32,644 nt of DNA, taken from Bacteroidales bacterium. Its GTDB lineage: Bacteria; Bacteroidota; Bacteroidia; Bacteroidales; UBA932. The translations under genes and the position numbers were made by a program. Within the stretch, counting starts at the first letter, position 1. The number at the start of each line of letters is the position of its first letter. Of this stretch, positions 15,929 through 23,791 are shown one piece after another. The stretch lies in assembly GCA_017453565.1 (NCBI GenBank), contig JAFTEQ010000070.1, positions 1 to 32,644 on the forward strand. The letters are read 5' to 3'. The notes under the pieces are model-generated. The model searched no databases, had not been told where the DNA came from, and saw only the letters and a list, made by a program, of their open reading frames with translations.

Positions 15929-17491
15929 ATGAGTATCCAGCAAGAGAAAATCAAGGAACTCGTGGCGCGGCGCGAAAAAGCCCGCCTGGGCGGCGGCGAG
16001 AAACGTATTGCGGCCCAGCACGAGAAGGGCAAACTGACAGCCCGGGAGCGGCTCGCCATCCTGCTTGACCCCGACTCCCTCGAGGAGTTCGACATGTTCG
16101 TCCAGCACCGTTGCACCAACTTCGGCATGGACGCCAGCCACCCCGACGGCGACGGCGTGGTGACCGGTCGCGGCACGATTGACGGACGGACCGTGTTCGT
16201 CTTTGCCCAGGATTTCACCGTGAGCGGCGGATCGCTGAGCAAGACCATGAGTGAAAAGATCTGCAAGGTCATGGACATGGCCGTGCAGGCCGGCGCCCCC
16301 GTCATCGGGCTCAACGACTCGGGCGGCGCCCGTATCCAGGAAGGCATCGACGCCCTGGCAGGCTATGGGGAAATCTTCGAGCGCAACATCCTTGCATCGG
16401 GCGTTGTGCCGCAGATCAGCGGCATTTTCGGTCCCTGTGCCGGTGGCGCGGTGTACTCCCCCGCCCTCACCGACTTCACGCTCATGGTGAAGAACACTTC
16501 CTATATGTTCCTCACCGGCCCCGCTGTGGTGAAGAGCGTGACGGGCGAGGAAGTAAGCCAGGAAGACCTGGGCGGCGCCCTGGTACACGCCTCCAAGAGC
16601 GGCGTTGCCCAGTTTGCCGCTGAAAATGAGGAAGAAGGGCTCGCAACCATCAAGCGGCTGCTTTCGTTCCTGCCCCAGAACAATCTGGAAACGGCACCCG
16701 CACGCCCGACCTCCGACCCCGTGGGCCGCACCGACGATGCGCTCAACGAGATCATCCCCGATAACCCCAACAAGGCCTACGACATGTACGCCGTGGTACG
16801 CAGCATCGTGGATGACGGCGACTTCTTCGAAGTGCACAAGGATTTCGCGAAGAACATCATCGTGGGCTTTGCGCACATGGGCGGCCGGAGCGTAGGCGTG
16901 GTAGCCAACCAGCCCAGGATCCTGGCCGGCGTGCTGGATATTGCGGCATCGCGTAAGGCAGCCCGTTTCGTCCGCTTCTGCGACGCTTTCAACATTCCGC
17001 TCGTAACCCTGGTGGACGTGCCCGGCTTCCTCTGCGGTACGCAACAGGAATACGGAGCCATCATCTCCAATGGAGCCAAACTCCTCTATGCCTACGGCGA
17101 GGCCACGGTACCCAAGGTGACCGTAACCCTGCGCAAGAGCTATGGTGGAGCCCATATCGTTATGAGCTGCAAGCAATTGCGCGGCGACATCAATTACGCC
17201 TGGCCCACGGCGAACATTGCCGTGATGGGCGCCGACGGTGCCGTGGGCATCCTCTATGGCAAGGAACTCAAGGCCGAGACCGATCCGGAGAAACAGGCAC
17301 AGCTGCGCGAGGAGAAGAAAAAGGAATACGACGACCTGTTCTGCAATCCCTACCAGGCGGCGCAGAAAGGATATATTGAGGACGTGATAGAGCCACGCAA
17401 CACCCGATTCCGCGTCATCCGCGCCCTGGAGGCGCTGCAGAACAAGCGCCAGGACATCCCGGCCAAGAAACACGATAACCTGCCGCTCTGA
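15929..17491 (+). CDS. mmdA: Methylmalonyl-CoA decarboxylase alpha subunit (carboxyltransferase)
   Basis: A 520-residue biotin-dependent carboxyltransferase of the propionyl/methylmalonyl-CoA type. N-terminal [15 protein letters not shown] (about 33-47) and the acyl-CoA and biotin oxyanion-hole segments SGGARIQEG (131-139) and [11 protein letters not shown] (168-178) are present, as is a C-terminal crotonase half ending in [14 protein letters not shown]. It moves the carboxyl group of (S)-methylmalonyl-CoA to biotin on the carrier subunit, giving propionyl-CoA. Propionyl-CoA carboxylase beta is the alternative on sequence alone, but the membrane and carrier genes that follow (first one 2 bases away) decide for the sodium-pump decarboxylase. 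Start at the ATG after the -7 box. Confidence 0.94.
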   Translation: MSIQQEKIKELVARREKARLGGGEKRIAAQHEKGKLTARERLAILLDPDSLEEFDMFVQHRCTNFGMDASHPDGDGVVTGRGTIDGRTVFVFAQDFTVSGGSLSKTMSEKICKVMDMAVQAGAPVIGLNDSGGARIQEGIDALAGYGEIFERNILASGVVPQISGIFGPCAGGAVYSPALTDFTLMVKNTSYMFLTGPAVVKSVTGEEVSQEDLGGALVHASKSGVAQFAAENEEEGLATIKRLLSFLPQNNLETAPARPTSDPVGRTDDALNEIIPDNPNKAYDMYAVVRSIVDDGDFFEVHKDFAKNIIVGFAHMGGRSVGVVANQPRILAGVLDIAASRKAARFVRFCDAFNIPLVTLVDVPGFLCGTQQEYGAIISNGAKLLYAYGEATVPKVTVTLRKSYGGAHIVMSCKQLRGDINYAWPTANIAVMGADGAVGILYGKELKAETDPEKQAQLREEKKKEYDDLFCNPYQAAQKGYIEDVIEPRNTRFRVIRALEALQNKRQDIPAKKHDNLPL

Positions 17492-17493
17492 CC

Positions 17494-17880
17494 ATGCTGC
17501 CGCTTACCCTACTCACCGCAGGAGCCGACCGGATGGCGCAGACCGACCCGCACGGCTGGACACTCACGCTCATCAGCGTGCTGGTGGTGTTCTGTGCCCT
17601 GCTGGTGCTGTTCCTGTTGTTCAATACGCTGGGCGGCGTCTTCAGACGGGTCGACGAGCGGCTCGACGCACGCCGGGCGGCCTACAACGCGTCCGCGCAG
17701 AACGGGAAACCCGAGGACGCCGCGGCCCCCGATGCCGAGATCGCGGCCATCGCTACGGCCCTGCACCTCTATTACACGGACTGCATCCACGACCGGGAAC
17801 CCGGTATCGTTACCATCCGTCCGGCAGCCTCGCCCTGGGGCGACAAATCCCTCAATTTCAGAAAAAAACCTGGCAAATGA
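17494..17880 (+). CDS. OadG-family small membrane subunit of the decarboxylase
   Basis: A 128-residue protein with one transmembrane helix (about 22-45, TLISVLVVFCALLVLFLLF) followed by the FNTLGGVFRRVDER border typical of OadG-family gamma/delta subunits and a short soluble tail with HLYYTDCIHDREPGIVTIR. In these pumps the subunit holds the carboxyltransferase and beta subunit together at the membrane. It starts 2 bases after the alpha subunit and overlaps the biotin carrier by 4 bases (ATGA). The N-terminal 20 residues before the helix are poorly conserved, so the internal Met14 is a possible start. Confidence 0.86.
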   Translation: MLPLTLLTAGADRMAQTDPHGWTLTLISVLVVFCALLVLFLLFNTLGGVFRRVDERLDARRAAYNASAQNGKPEDAAAPDAEIAAIATALHLYYTDCIHDREPGIVTIRPAASPWGDKSLNFRKKPGK

Positions 17881-18353
17881 GCACATACAAGTTCAAAATA
17901 GGAGGAAAAGACTACGAAGTCGCCGTAAACGGCGTCGAGGACGGTCGCGCCTCCGTGACCGTGAACGGAGTTGACTATGACGTTACGCTGGAAGCCGGAG
18001 CGGGTACGGCTGCAGCGGGACGTGCCGCCCACGGCTCGGATGTGGGGGGACCGTCGCAGACGGTGGGGTCGGCGCAGCCGACTCCCGCAGCAGTTGCACC
18101 CGCACCGGCTCCGGGCAACAACGCGGCCCCGTCTACAAGTGGAACCCAAATAACGGCGCCGCTTCCGGGCGTCATCATCGACCTGTGCGTGACGCCGGGC
18201 CAGGCCGTGAAGGCCGGGCAGAAAGTGGCCGTACTGGAAGCCATGAAAATGGAAAATGAAATCCAGGCCGAACAGGACGGCACCGTGGCCGAGGTCTGCG
18301 TGAAGACCGGCGACTCGGTGCTCGAAGGGGCCCCCATCATCCGACTTGCCTGA
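17877..18353 (+). CDS. Biotin carboxyl carrier subunit of methylmalonyl-CoA decarboxylase
   Basis: A 158-residue protein with three parts: an N-terminal beta region (1-40, YKFKIGGKDYEVAV), an Ala/Pro/Gly-rich flexible linker (about 41-90) and a biotinyl domain (about 91-158) with the biotin attachment site EAMKMEN, the modified residue being Lys124. The linker lets biotin swing between the alpha subunit and the membrane beta subunit. It overlaps the OadG-type gene by 4 bases, and its stop shares one base with the beta-subunit start (TGATG), indicating coupled translation. Confidence 0.95.
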   Translation: MSTYKFKIGGKDYEVAVNGVEDGRASVTVNGVDYDVTLEAGAGTAAAGRAAHGSDVGGPSQTVGSAQPTPAAVAPAPAPGNNAAPSTSGTQITAPLPGVIIDLCVTPGQAVKAGQKVAVLEAMKMENEIQAEQDGTVAEVCVKTGDSVLEGAPIIRLA

Positions 18354-19513
18354 TGGAAAACATTATTGAAAGCCTGCAGCAGTTCTGGCAGTTCACGGGT
18401 TTCGCGAACGCCAGCTGGGAGCATCTGGCGATGATCCTGCTGGGCATCCTCTTCATCTGCCTGGGCATCTTCAAGAAATGGGAACCGCTCCTGCTCGTGC
18501 CCATCGGATTCGGTATGCTCGTGGGCAACATTCCCCTGTTCTTCGACCCCGCCACGGGCGAGGGACTCCGGATCGGCGTGTACGAAGAAGGGTCGGTACT
18601 CAATATCCTCTACCAGGGTGTCAGGCAGGGATGGTATCCCCCGCTCATCTTCCTGGGCATCGGTGCCATGACCGACTTTTCGGCCCTGCTCTCGCAACCC
18701 CGGCTCATGCTCGTCGGCGCCGCCGCGCAGATGGGCATCTTCGGTGCCTATCTGCTGGCGCTCGCCCTGGGCTTCGCGCCCAATGAGGCCGGTGCGATCG
18801 GCATCATCGGCGGCGCCGACGGTCCCACAGCCATCTTCCTGAGCTCCAAACTTGCCCCGGAACTCATGGGTGCCATCGCCGTATCGGCTTATTCCTACAT
18901 GGCCCTTGTCCCGGTCATCCAGGAGCCCATCATGCGGCTGCTCACCACCGACAAGGAACGCCGCATCCGGATGGCCCCTCCGCGCCACGTACACCGTCGC
19001 GAGCGCATCATCTTCCCCATCGCAGGTTTCCTCTGCACCGCTTTCATCGTCCCCTCAGGCCTGCCGCTACTGGGCATGCTCTTCTTTGGCAACCTGCTGA
19101 AAGAAAGCGGAGTAACCCGTCGTCTCGCCGAAACGGCAAGAGGTCCGCTCGTCGATGTGGTCACCACCCTCATCGGTCTCACGGTGGGCGCCTCCACCCA
19201 GGCCGACGTGTTCCTGTCGGGCCGTTCGCTCCTCATTTTCGGACTAGGGCTGGTGTCGTTCATCGTGGCCACGGCCTGCGGCGTGCTCTTCGTCAAATTC
19301 ATGAACCTCTTCTGCAAGGAAGGCCGCAAGATCAACCCGCTCATAGGAAACGCGGGTGTGTCGGCCGTGCCGGACAGCGCCCGCGTATCGGAAACGGTGG
19401 GCCGCAAATACGACCCCAACAATCATCTGCTCATGCACGCCATGGCCCCCAACGTGGCCGGCGTCATCGGTTCGGCCGTAGCCGCAGGTATCCTGCTCGG
19501 CTTCCTCGGCTAA
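18353..19513 (+). CDS. Na+-translocating decarboxylase beta subunit
   Basis: A 386-residue polytopic membrane protein of the OadB/MmdB/GcdB family. Family landmarks include DFSALLSQPRLMLVGAAAQ (about 108-126), IIGGADGPTAIFLSSKLAPE (about 146-165), the duplicated later stretch TLIGLTVGASTQADVFLS and the closing HAMAPNVAGVIGSAVAAG. This subunit decarboxylates carboxybiotin and drives Na+ out of the cell. Final gene of the four-gene operon; its stop lies only 3 bases from that of the convergent alginate operon (19514-19516), so neither operon has room for a separate terminator. Confidence 0.94.
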   Translation: MENIIESLQQFWQFTGFANASWEHLAMILLGILFICLGIFKKWEPLLLVPIGFGMLVGNIPLFFDPATGEGLRIGVYEEGSVLNILYQGVRQGWYPPLIFLGIGAMTDFSALLSQPRLMLVGAAAQMGIFGAYLLALALGFAPNEAGAIGIIGGADGPTAIFLSSKLAPELMGAIAVSAYSYMALVPVIQEPIMRLLTTDKERRIRMAPPRHVHRRERIIFPIAGFLCTAFIVPSGLPLLGMLFFGNLLKESGVTRRLAETARGPLVDVVTTLIGLTVGASTQADVFLSGRSLLIFGLGLVSFIVATACGVLFVKFMNLFCKEGRKINPLIGNAGVSAVPDSARVSETVGRKYDPNNHLLMHAMAPNVAGVIGSAVAAGILLGFLG

Positions 19514-19516
19514 ACC

Positions 19517-20449
19517 CTACTTCTTAGGCTGCGGCTTCGGATATACCGGGAAGGCCGTATTGTGCACGCGGAAGTCGGCGAAACGCGCCGTCTCGTCGTG
19601 CAGCGACCCGTCTTTCACAAAGGCGAAATGCTCTCCAATGGAACGGTAGATACCCCATTTGGGATGCACGACAGAGCAGTTGTCACGCCAGAAATCGCGC
19701 TCCACATCCTTCAGGTCCACCAGGACCTTGCCGTCGCGAACGCGCCTGATCATCACGTTCAAACGGCCCTTACGGGCGCAGAGAATATCCTCTTCCACGT
19801 AGAGCCACTCGCCGGCCACCTCCTTGAGCGGCACCGTGGCAAGGTACTCGTTGTCATTGGAATGAGGGGCCTTGTATACCACCTGCATCACCTCGGCTCC
19901 ATTGGGTTTGAGGTTGCAGGAGAAGGTGAGGATGGGCATGGACGTGTCGTTCGGCAAAATGTTGGCGATACCCTTGAGCTGATGCACATGCCAGAACTTC
20001 GAGGACGGCTTGATATCCCTGGCCAACTGGAAATACCAGCTCATCTTCAGGGTCTGCCCCTCTCCTGCCACCACGGGCGAAGGATGCTTGCCGGCCGTCG
20101 CCAGTTCGACGCGCTGACGGTTGTCGCGGTCGGGCAGGCAGAAATCGTCATCTTCCGCAATGTGGGCGTGGAACTCGAACACATGCTTTTTCAACGTTTC
20201 GTCGTAGACCTGCACAATGTGCTGGACCTTGTGTGGCCGGCCCGTCGAAAACTCCGGGACCTGCCACAGATAACCGTGTTCACGGTATTTGAGATAGGCC
20301 TGCTCATTTTTGCCGTCGGCAATGAGGATGCCGTCGGGGTTCGCCATCACATAGCGGGTTCCCGACACGTCGTTGGCGAGCACGCCGGGGGGAAGCTCTG
20401 GTCCCGCCATGGCGAGGATTCCCGTGAGAAGGGTAACAAACACGTTCAT
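19517..20449 (-). CDS. Secreted jelly-roll lyase, PL7-like, copy 2 (diverged motifs)
   Basis: A 310-residue protein with a likely N-terminal export signal (about 1-17). The pattern suggests a concanavalin-A-like jelly roll of the PL7/PL13/PL20 type: QRVELA (the RxELR position of PL7, last Arg lost), FWHVHQLKG (the QIH position) and HPKWGIYRS (the KxGxY position). It resembles the next gene upstream across most of its length. In this alginate operon an endo-alginate lyase role is the best guess, but motif changes make reduced or altered activity possible, and heparin-lyase-I-like or glucuronan-lyase-like enzymes share the KxGxY feature. It lies 5 bases after its paralogue and is the last gene of the operon. 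Confidence 0.65.
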   Translation of the reverse strand: MNVFVTLLTGILAMAGPELPPGVLANDVSGTRYVMANPDGILIADGKNEQAYLKYREHGYLWQVPEFSTGRPHKVQHIVQVYDETLKKHVFEFHAHIAEDDDFCLPDRDNRQRVELATAGKHPSPVVAGEGQTLKMSWYFQLARDIKPSSKFWHVHQLKGIANILPNDTSMPILTFSCNLKPNGAEVMQVVYKAPHSNDNEYLATVPLKEVAGEWLYVEEDILCARKGRLNVMIRRVRDGKVLVDLKDVERDFWRDNCSVVHPKWGIYRSIGEHFAFVKDGSLHDETARFADFRVHNTAFPVYPKPQPKK

Positions 20450-20454
20450 AGGTG

Positions 20455-21333
20455 TTACAATTTTGTTACAGAAAAATCGGCGAATGACAGGATTTCATCG
20501 CGCAGCTGGTCGGAGAGGCTCCGTCCTTCGCCGAAATTGCGGTACAGCCCCCACTTGGGCCGGTGACCGGCGGCGCCGTCGCGCCGGAAATCACGTTTGA
20601 TTCCCTCGAGCCGGACGAGTTCGCGGCCGTCGGAAACACGTTCCACCACCACGGAATAGCTGCCTTCGCGCGCAAAGGTCACCGTTTCCTTCACCTTCAC
20701 CCACTGGCCCAGGAACGGCGCCAGGTCGGTCTTGAGCAGGGTTTCGGTCGATGAAGGCGAGGGGCCGTTGTAGCAGATCTGGAACTGCTGCCCCCCGGAG
20801 ACGCTCCGCGCCGTGAAGGTAATGATGGGCTGGCTCACGTCGGCCGTTCCGGCATCGTTGTCGATGCCCTTGAGCTGGTGGATGTGCGAGAACTTGGAGG
20901 TGGTCTTCATCCCTTCCGGCAGGCGGAAGAGCCATTCCATCTCCAGGCTCTCCCCCGCCATGGCATACATGTAGCGGGGCGATTTGGCGTCGGTCTTGAT
21001 TTCGTTTCGCTGACGGTCGGTAATATTGGTCTTGCCCCGGTCGTCGTCGTTCTGGATGTGCAGATAGAAATCGAACACGTACCTGTCGAGTTCCTCGTCG
21101 AAACGCTGTTTGATGTGCCGGAAAGGCGCCTGCGCATGTTCGCCCGAATTGTCGGGGGTCTCGTAATTGTAGCCCGAGGAAGTGATGAGCGTATAGGTCT
21201 TGGCGTCACGCCCGTCGGCGATGAGCCGGCCCGTACGCACTTCCTCCTTCCCTTCATTCGGGTCGGGATCGGTCGCGGCGGACCCGCACCCCGCCAGAAG
21301 CAGGGTGCAGGCCACGGCCAGGATGGCTGTCAT
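20455..21333 (-). CDS. Jelly-roll lyase lipoprotein, PL7-like, copy 1
   Basis: A 292-residue lipoprotein: MTAILAVACTLLLAGC gives a clear lipobox (Cys16). The start at 21333 is chosen for this signal and because it lies 10 bases after the SDR stop; an open frame extends further but overlaps the SDR gene. Active-site-like motifs are RQRNEIK (PL7 RxExR-like), FSHIHQLKG and RPKWGLYRN (KxGxY). A jelly-roll beta sandwich is likely. Paralogous to the next gene but better conserved at the Arg/Glu motif. Predicted surface or periplasmic uronan (alginate) lyase; family membership is not certain and may be outside described PL7. Confidence 0.68.
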   Translation of the reverse strand: MTAILAVACTLLLAGCGSAATDPDPNEGKEEVRTGRLIADGRDAKTYTLITSSGYNYETPDNSGEHAQAPFRHIKQRFDEELDRYVFDFYLHIQNDDDRGKTNITDRQRNEIKTDAKSPRYMYAMAGESLEMEWLFRLPEGMKTTSKFSHIHQLKGIDNDAGTADVSQPIITFTARSVSGGQQFQICYNGPSPSSTETLLKTDLAPFLGQWVKVKETVTFAREGSYSVVVERVSDGRELVRLEGIKRDFRRDGAAGHRPKWGLYRNFGEGRSLSDQLRDEILSFADFSVTKL

Positions 21334-21343
21334 GACTGTCGGT

Positions 21344-22111
21344 CTATGAGAAGAAACAACCACCGTTGATATCGATACCGGTTCCGGTGATGTAGGAAGA
21401 TTCGTCGCTGGCCAGGTAGCAGACCAGGTCGGCCACCTCGGGCGCTTCCCCTTCCCGCCTGAGCGGAGCGGAGTTGTGCAGGTTCTCACGTGCCTCCGGC
21501 TTGGTGAAGGTATCGTGGAAAGTGGTGTTGATCATGCCCGGGCAGAGCGCGTTCACACGGATGCCGCGCGGGCCGAGTTCCTTCGCCATGGCACGGGTAT
21601 AGCAAAGGACGGCCGCCTTGGACGTCGCGTAAAGAGAAGCACCGGGGCCGCCGCCGTCGCGGCCGGCCTGAGAAGAGAAGTTCACGATGGCCGCACCCTT
21701 GTCCATGTACTGCACAGCCTCGCGGGTGCAGAGCCAGACGCTCTTCATATTGAGGTTCATGACAAAGTCGTACCAGTCGGAGGTCTGCTCCTCCACCTTC
21801 TTGCGGGCCACCATGCCGCCGGCCACGTTGACCAGGATGTCAATCTTGGGACCGAACGCGGCGACGACCTTGTCGAAGAGGGCTTTCACCTCGTCTTCGC
21901 GGGTGACGTCGGCCTTCACGGCGATAGCCTCGCCGCCCACCTCGCGGATGAGCGCGAGGGTGTCTTCCGCATTCTTCTCATTGTGTGCATAGTTCACACA
22001 CACCTTTGCCCCTTCCAGGGCAAGTTTGACCGCAACTGCGCGACCCAGGTCGCGGGCGCCGCCGGTCACAACGGCTACCTTTCCTTCCAGTCTTTTCATA
22101 TTCAGGGACAT
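21344..22111 (-). CDS. SDR-family oxidoreductase, probable DEH reductase
   Basis: A 255-residue classical short-chain dehydrogenase/reductase. NAD(P) motif TGGARDLGRA (about 16-25), NVAGG (about 94-98) and the catalytic Ser plus YATSK (Tyr/Lys near 156-160) are visible; it ends with the standard YITGTGIDINGG. In alginate operons this position is filled by the reductase that turns 4-deoxy-L-erythro-5-hexoseulose uronate (DEH) into 2-keto-3-deoxygluconate, so context favours that role; sequence alone would allow many alcohol or ketone substrates. Its ATG abuts the stop of the transporter gene with no gap. Met5 is an alternative start. Confidence 0.85.
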   Translation of the reverse strand: MSLNMKRLEGKVAVVTGGARDLGRAVAVKLALEGAKVCVNYAHNEKNAEDTLALIREVGGEAIAVKADVTREDEVKALFDKVVAAFGPKIDILVNVAGGMVARKKVEEQTSDWYDFVMNLNMKSVWLCTREAVQYMDKGAAIVNFSSQAGRDGGGPGASLYATSKAAVLCYTRAMAKELGPRGIRVNALCPGMINTTFHDTFTKPEARENLHNSAPLRREGEAPEVADLVCYLASDESSYITGTGIDINGGCFFS

Positions 22112-23428
22112 TTATTTTTCAGTATTCGTTTCAGCCTCGTGCTGCAGTTTCCCGCCAAAGAGGAAGACGCAGAGCACGCTCAGGGGCACCAGCGACGCGC
22201 CCATAATGAAGAAGGGCGTCCAGTTGTCGCCAGCGGTGAGCACGGGGACGAACAGCATGGTGAGGATGGTTCCCAGCGTGGCGGCGGCACCGCCCAGGCC
22301 GGCCAGCGAACCGATGCTGCGTCCGGTGTACATGTCGCCGGGCAGGGTCTGGATATTGCTGATGGTAAACTGATAAGCAAAGAGAATGATGGCCATGACC
22401 AGCACCGCCGTCATGGGATCCTGCACGAAGGCCACCCACACGAGGGCGGGCAGCAGGACGGCGGCGCCCATGGCGATGGAAGCCTTGCGGGCGAACGCCA
22501 CGCTCCGGCCAATGTGGATGAGCCGGCTCGACACCCAGCCTCCGGCGAGCGAACCCAGCGCGGCGCCCACGTAGGGAATCCACATGTGCGCGGCCAGTTC
22601 CTTGATATCCATGCCGTATTTCTGGCCCAGATAGATGGGCAGCCAGGTTACGAACATCCACCAGATGGGATCGAGGAAGAAGCGGCCCAGGATGACGGAA
22701 TAGCTCTTGCGACGCGAGAGCAACTGCCCCCAGCTGAGCCCCTTGTCGTTGCTCACCTTGCATTCGGGCTGTCCGCTCACGATATAATCGCGTTCCTCGT
22801 CGGTGATCCAGGGATGCTCCTTGGGGCCTTTCTTGTTCACGATCAGCCAGGGAATCACCCAGATCGGCGCCAGCACACCAATGGCCACGAAGGTCCACTT
22901 CCAGCCGAATGCGGCGTAGATGAGGGCGATGAGGATGGGAGCCAGGATGGCACCCAGCGAGGCGCCGGCGTTGAAGAAACCCTGCGCCAGGGCGCGTTCC
23001 TTCTGCGGAAACCATTCGGCATTGCTCTTCACGGTGCCGGGCCAGGGGCCGGCCACACCGAGTCCGAGACCGGCACGGAAACCGGCGATGGACTTCACGC
23101 CCGTAGCGAAGGAGGTCAGCAGGTCGGAGATACCCCACACGATGGCGGAGATAGTGAAGCCCTTTCGGGTCCCGATCTTGTCGTAGAGCTTACCCGAGAA
23201 CATCTGGGAAAGACCGTAGAAGATCATGAACACCATGTTGATGTCGCGGAAAAGCTTCTTGCTCAGATCGTTGAACTGAGCGTCGGTGAGGCCCTCCCGG
23301 CTGATCAGGCCCAGATCTTCCACGATCTTGGCCCACATGATGCCCAGGGTGTTGCGGTCGAGATAGTTGATGATGGTTACCAGGACGACGAGTCCCAGCA
23401 CCCACCAACGTAGTCCTTTCACTTTCAT
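22112..23428 (-). CDS. MFS transporter, hexuronate (ExuT)-type
   Basis: A 438-residue protein with about 12 hydrophobic segments. The opening RWWVLGLVVLVTIINYLDRN (about 6-25) is the signature start of the anion:cation symporter branch of the major facilitator superfamily, which includes ExuT and GudP. GLGLGVAGPWPGTVKSNAEWFP (about 115-136) also matches that branch. It should import unsaturated monouronates or DEH across the inner membrane. It lies 6 bases after the KdgF-like gene and abuts the SDR gene. Similar MFS genes accompany PL6/PL17 loci in gut Bacteroides. Confidence 0.92.
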   Translation of the reverse strand: MKVKGLRWWVLGLVVLVTIINYLDRNTLGIMWAKIVEDLGLISREGLTDAQFNDLSKKLFRDINMVFMIFYGLSQMFSGKLYDKIGTRKGFTISAIVWGISDLLTSFATGVKSIAGFRAGLGLGVAGPWPGTVKSNAEWFPQKERALAQGFFNAGASLGAILAPILIALIYAAFGWKWTFVAIGVLAPIWVIPWLIVNKKGPKEHPWITDEERDYIVSGQPECKVSNDKGLSWGQLLSRRKSYSVILGRFFLDPIWWMFVTWLPIYLGQKYGMDIKELAAHMWIPYVGAALGSLAGGWVSSRLIHIGRSVAFARKASIAMGAAVLLPALVWVAFVQDPMTAVLVMAIILFAYQFTISNIQTLPGDMYTGRSIGSLAGLGGAAATLGTILTMLFVPVLTAGDNWTPFFIMGASLVPLSVLCVFLFGGKLQHEAETNTEK

Positions 23429-23434
23429 AGGGCG

Positions 23435-23779
23435 CTACTTCTTCAGGAAATCGGCCCGATGCGGGGAGAATACGTCGATGAGCACGCCTTCCTCGAGGCA
23501 GACGCAGCCGTGGAGTTCGTCGGGCGCCACATAGTAGCCGTCGCCCTGCACGAGGACCTTCTTCTCGCCTCCGATGTTGAGCTCGAATTTACCGCTCGCG
23601 ACATAGGTGGCCTGGCTGTGGTAGTGCTCGTGGAGACTGCCCACGGCGCCTTTCTCGAAATGTACTTTCACAATCATCAACTGGCCGTCGTAGCCCATAA
23701 TCTGGCGGCGGACGCCTTCACCGGCGGGTTCCCACGGGAGTTCCGCGCCAATCTGATACCTTTCACTGCAAGTTTTCAT
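23435..23779 (-). CDS. kdgF: KdgF-like cupin, unsaturated uronate linearisation
   Basis: A 114-residue single cupin. Metal ligands of the KdgF pattern are visible: His50, His52 and Gln56 in LHEHYHSQATYV, and His90 in PDELHG. KdgF speeds the conversion of 4,5-unsaturated galacturonate or mannuronate/guluronate monomers to their linear ketone forms, the step between PL17 and the SDR reductase. No signal peptide, so cytoplasmic, consistent with uptake through the MFS protein. Set between PL17 (12 bases upstream) and the transporter (6 bases downstream). Confidence 0.88.
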   Translation of the reverse strand: MKTCSERYQIGAELPWEPAGEGVRRQIMGYDGQLMIVKVHFEKGAVGSLHEHYHSQATYVASGKFELNIGGEKKVLVQGDGYYVAPDELHGCVCLEEGVLIDVFSPHRADFLKK

Positions 23780-23791
23780 ACTGTTATTGGA

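Noticed and set aside
15881-17473. 530-codon minus-strand frame opposite mmdA
   Set aside because: Antisense shadow of a fully conserved carboxyltransferase.
21334-21489. Extended N-terminus of the PL7-like lipoprotein
   Set aside because: It overlaps the SDR gene, has no signal character, and the internal ATG at 21333 begins a clear lipoprotein signal.
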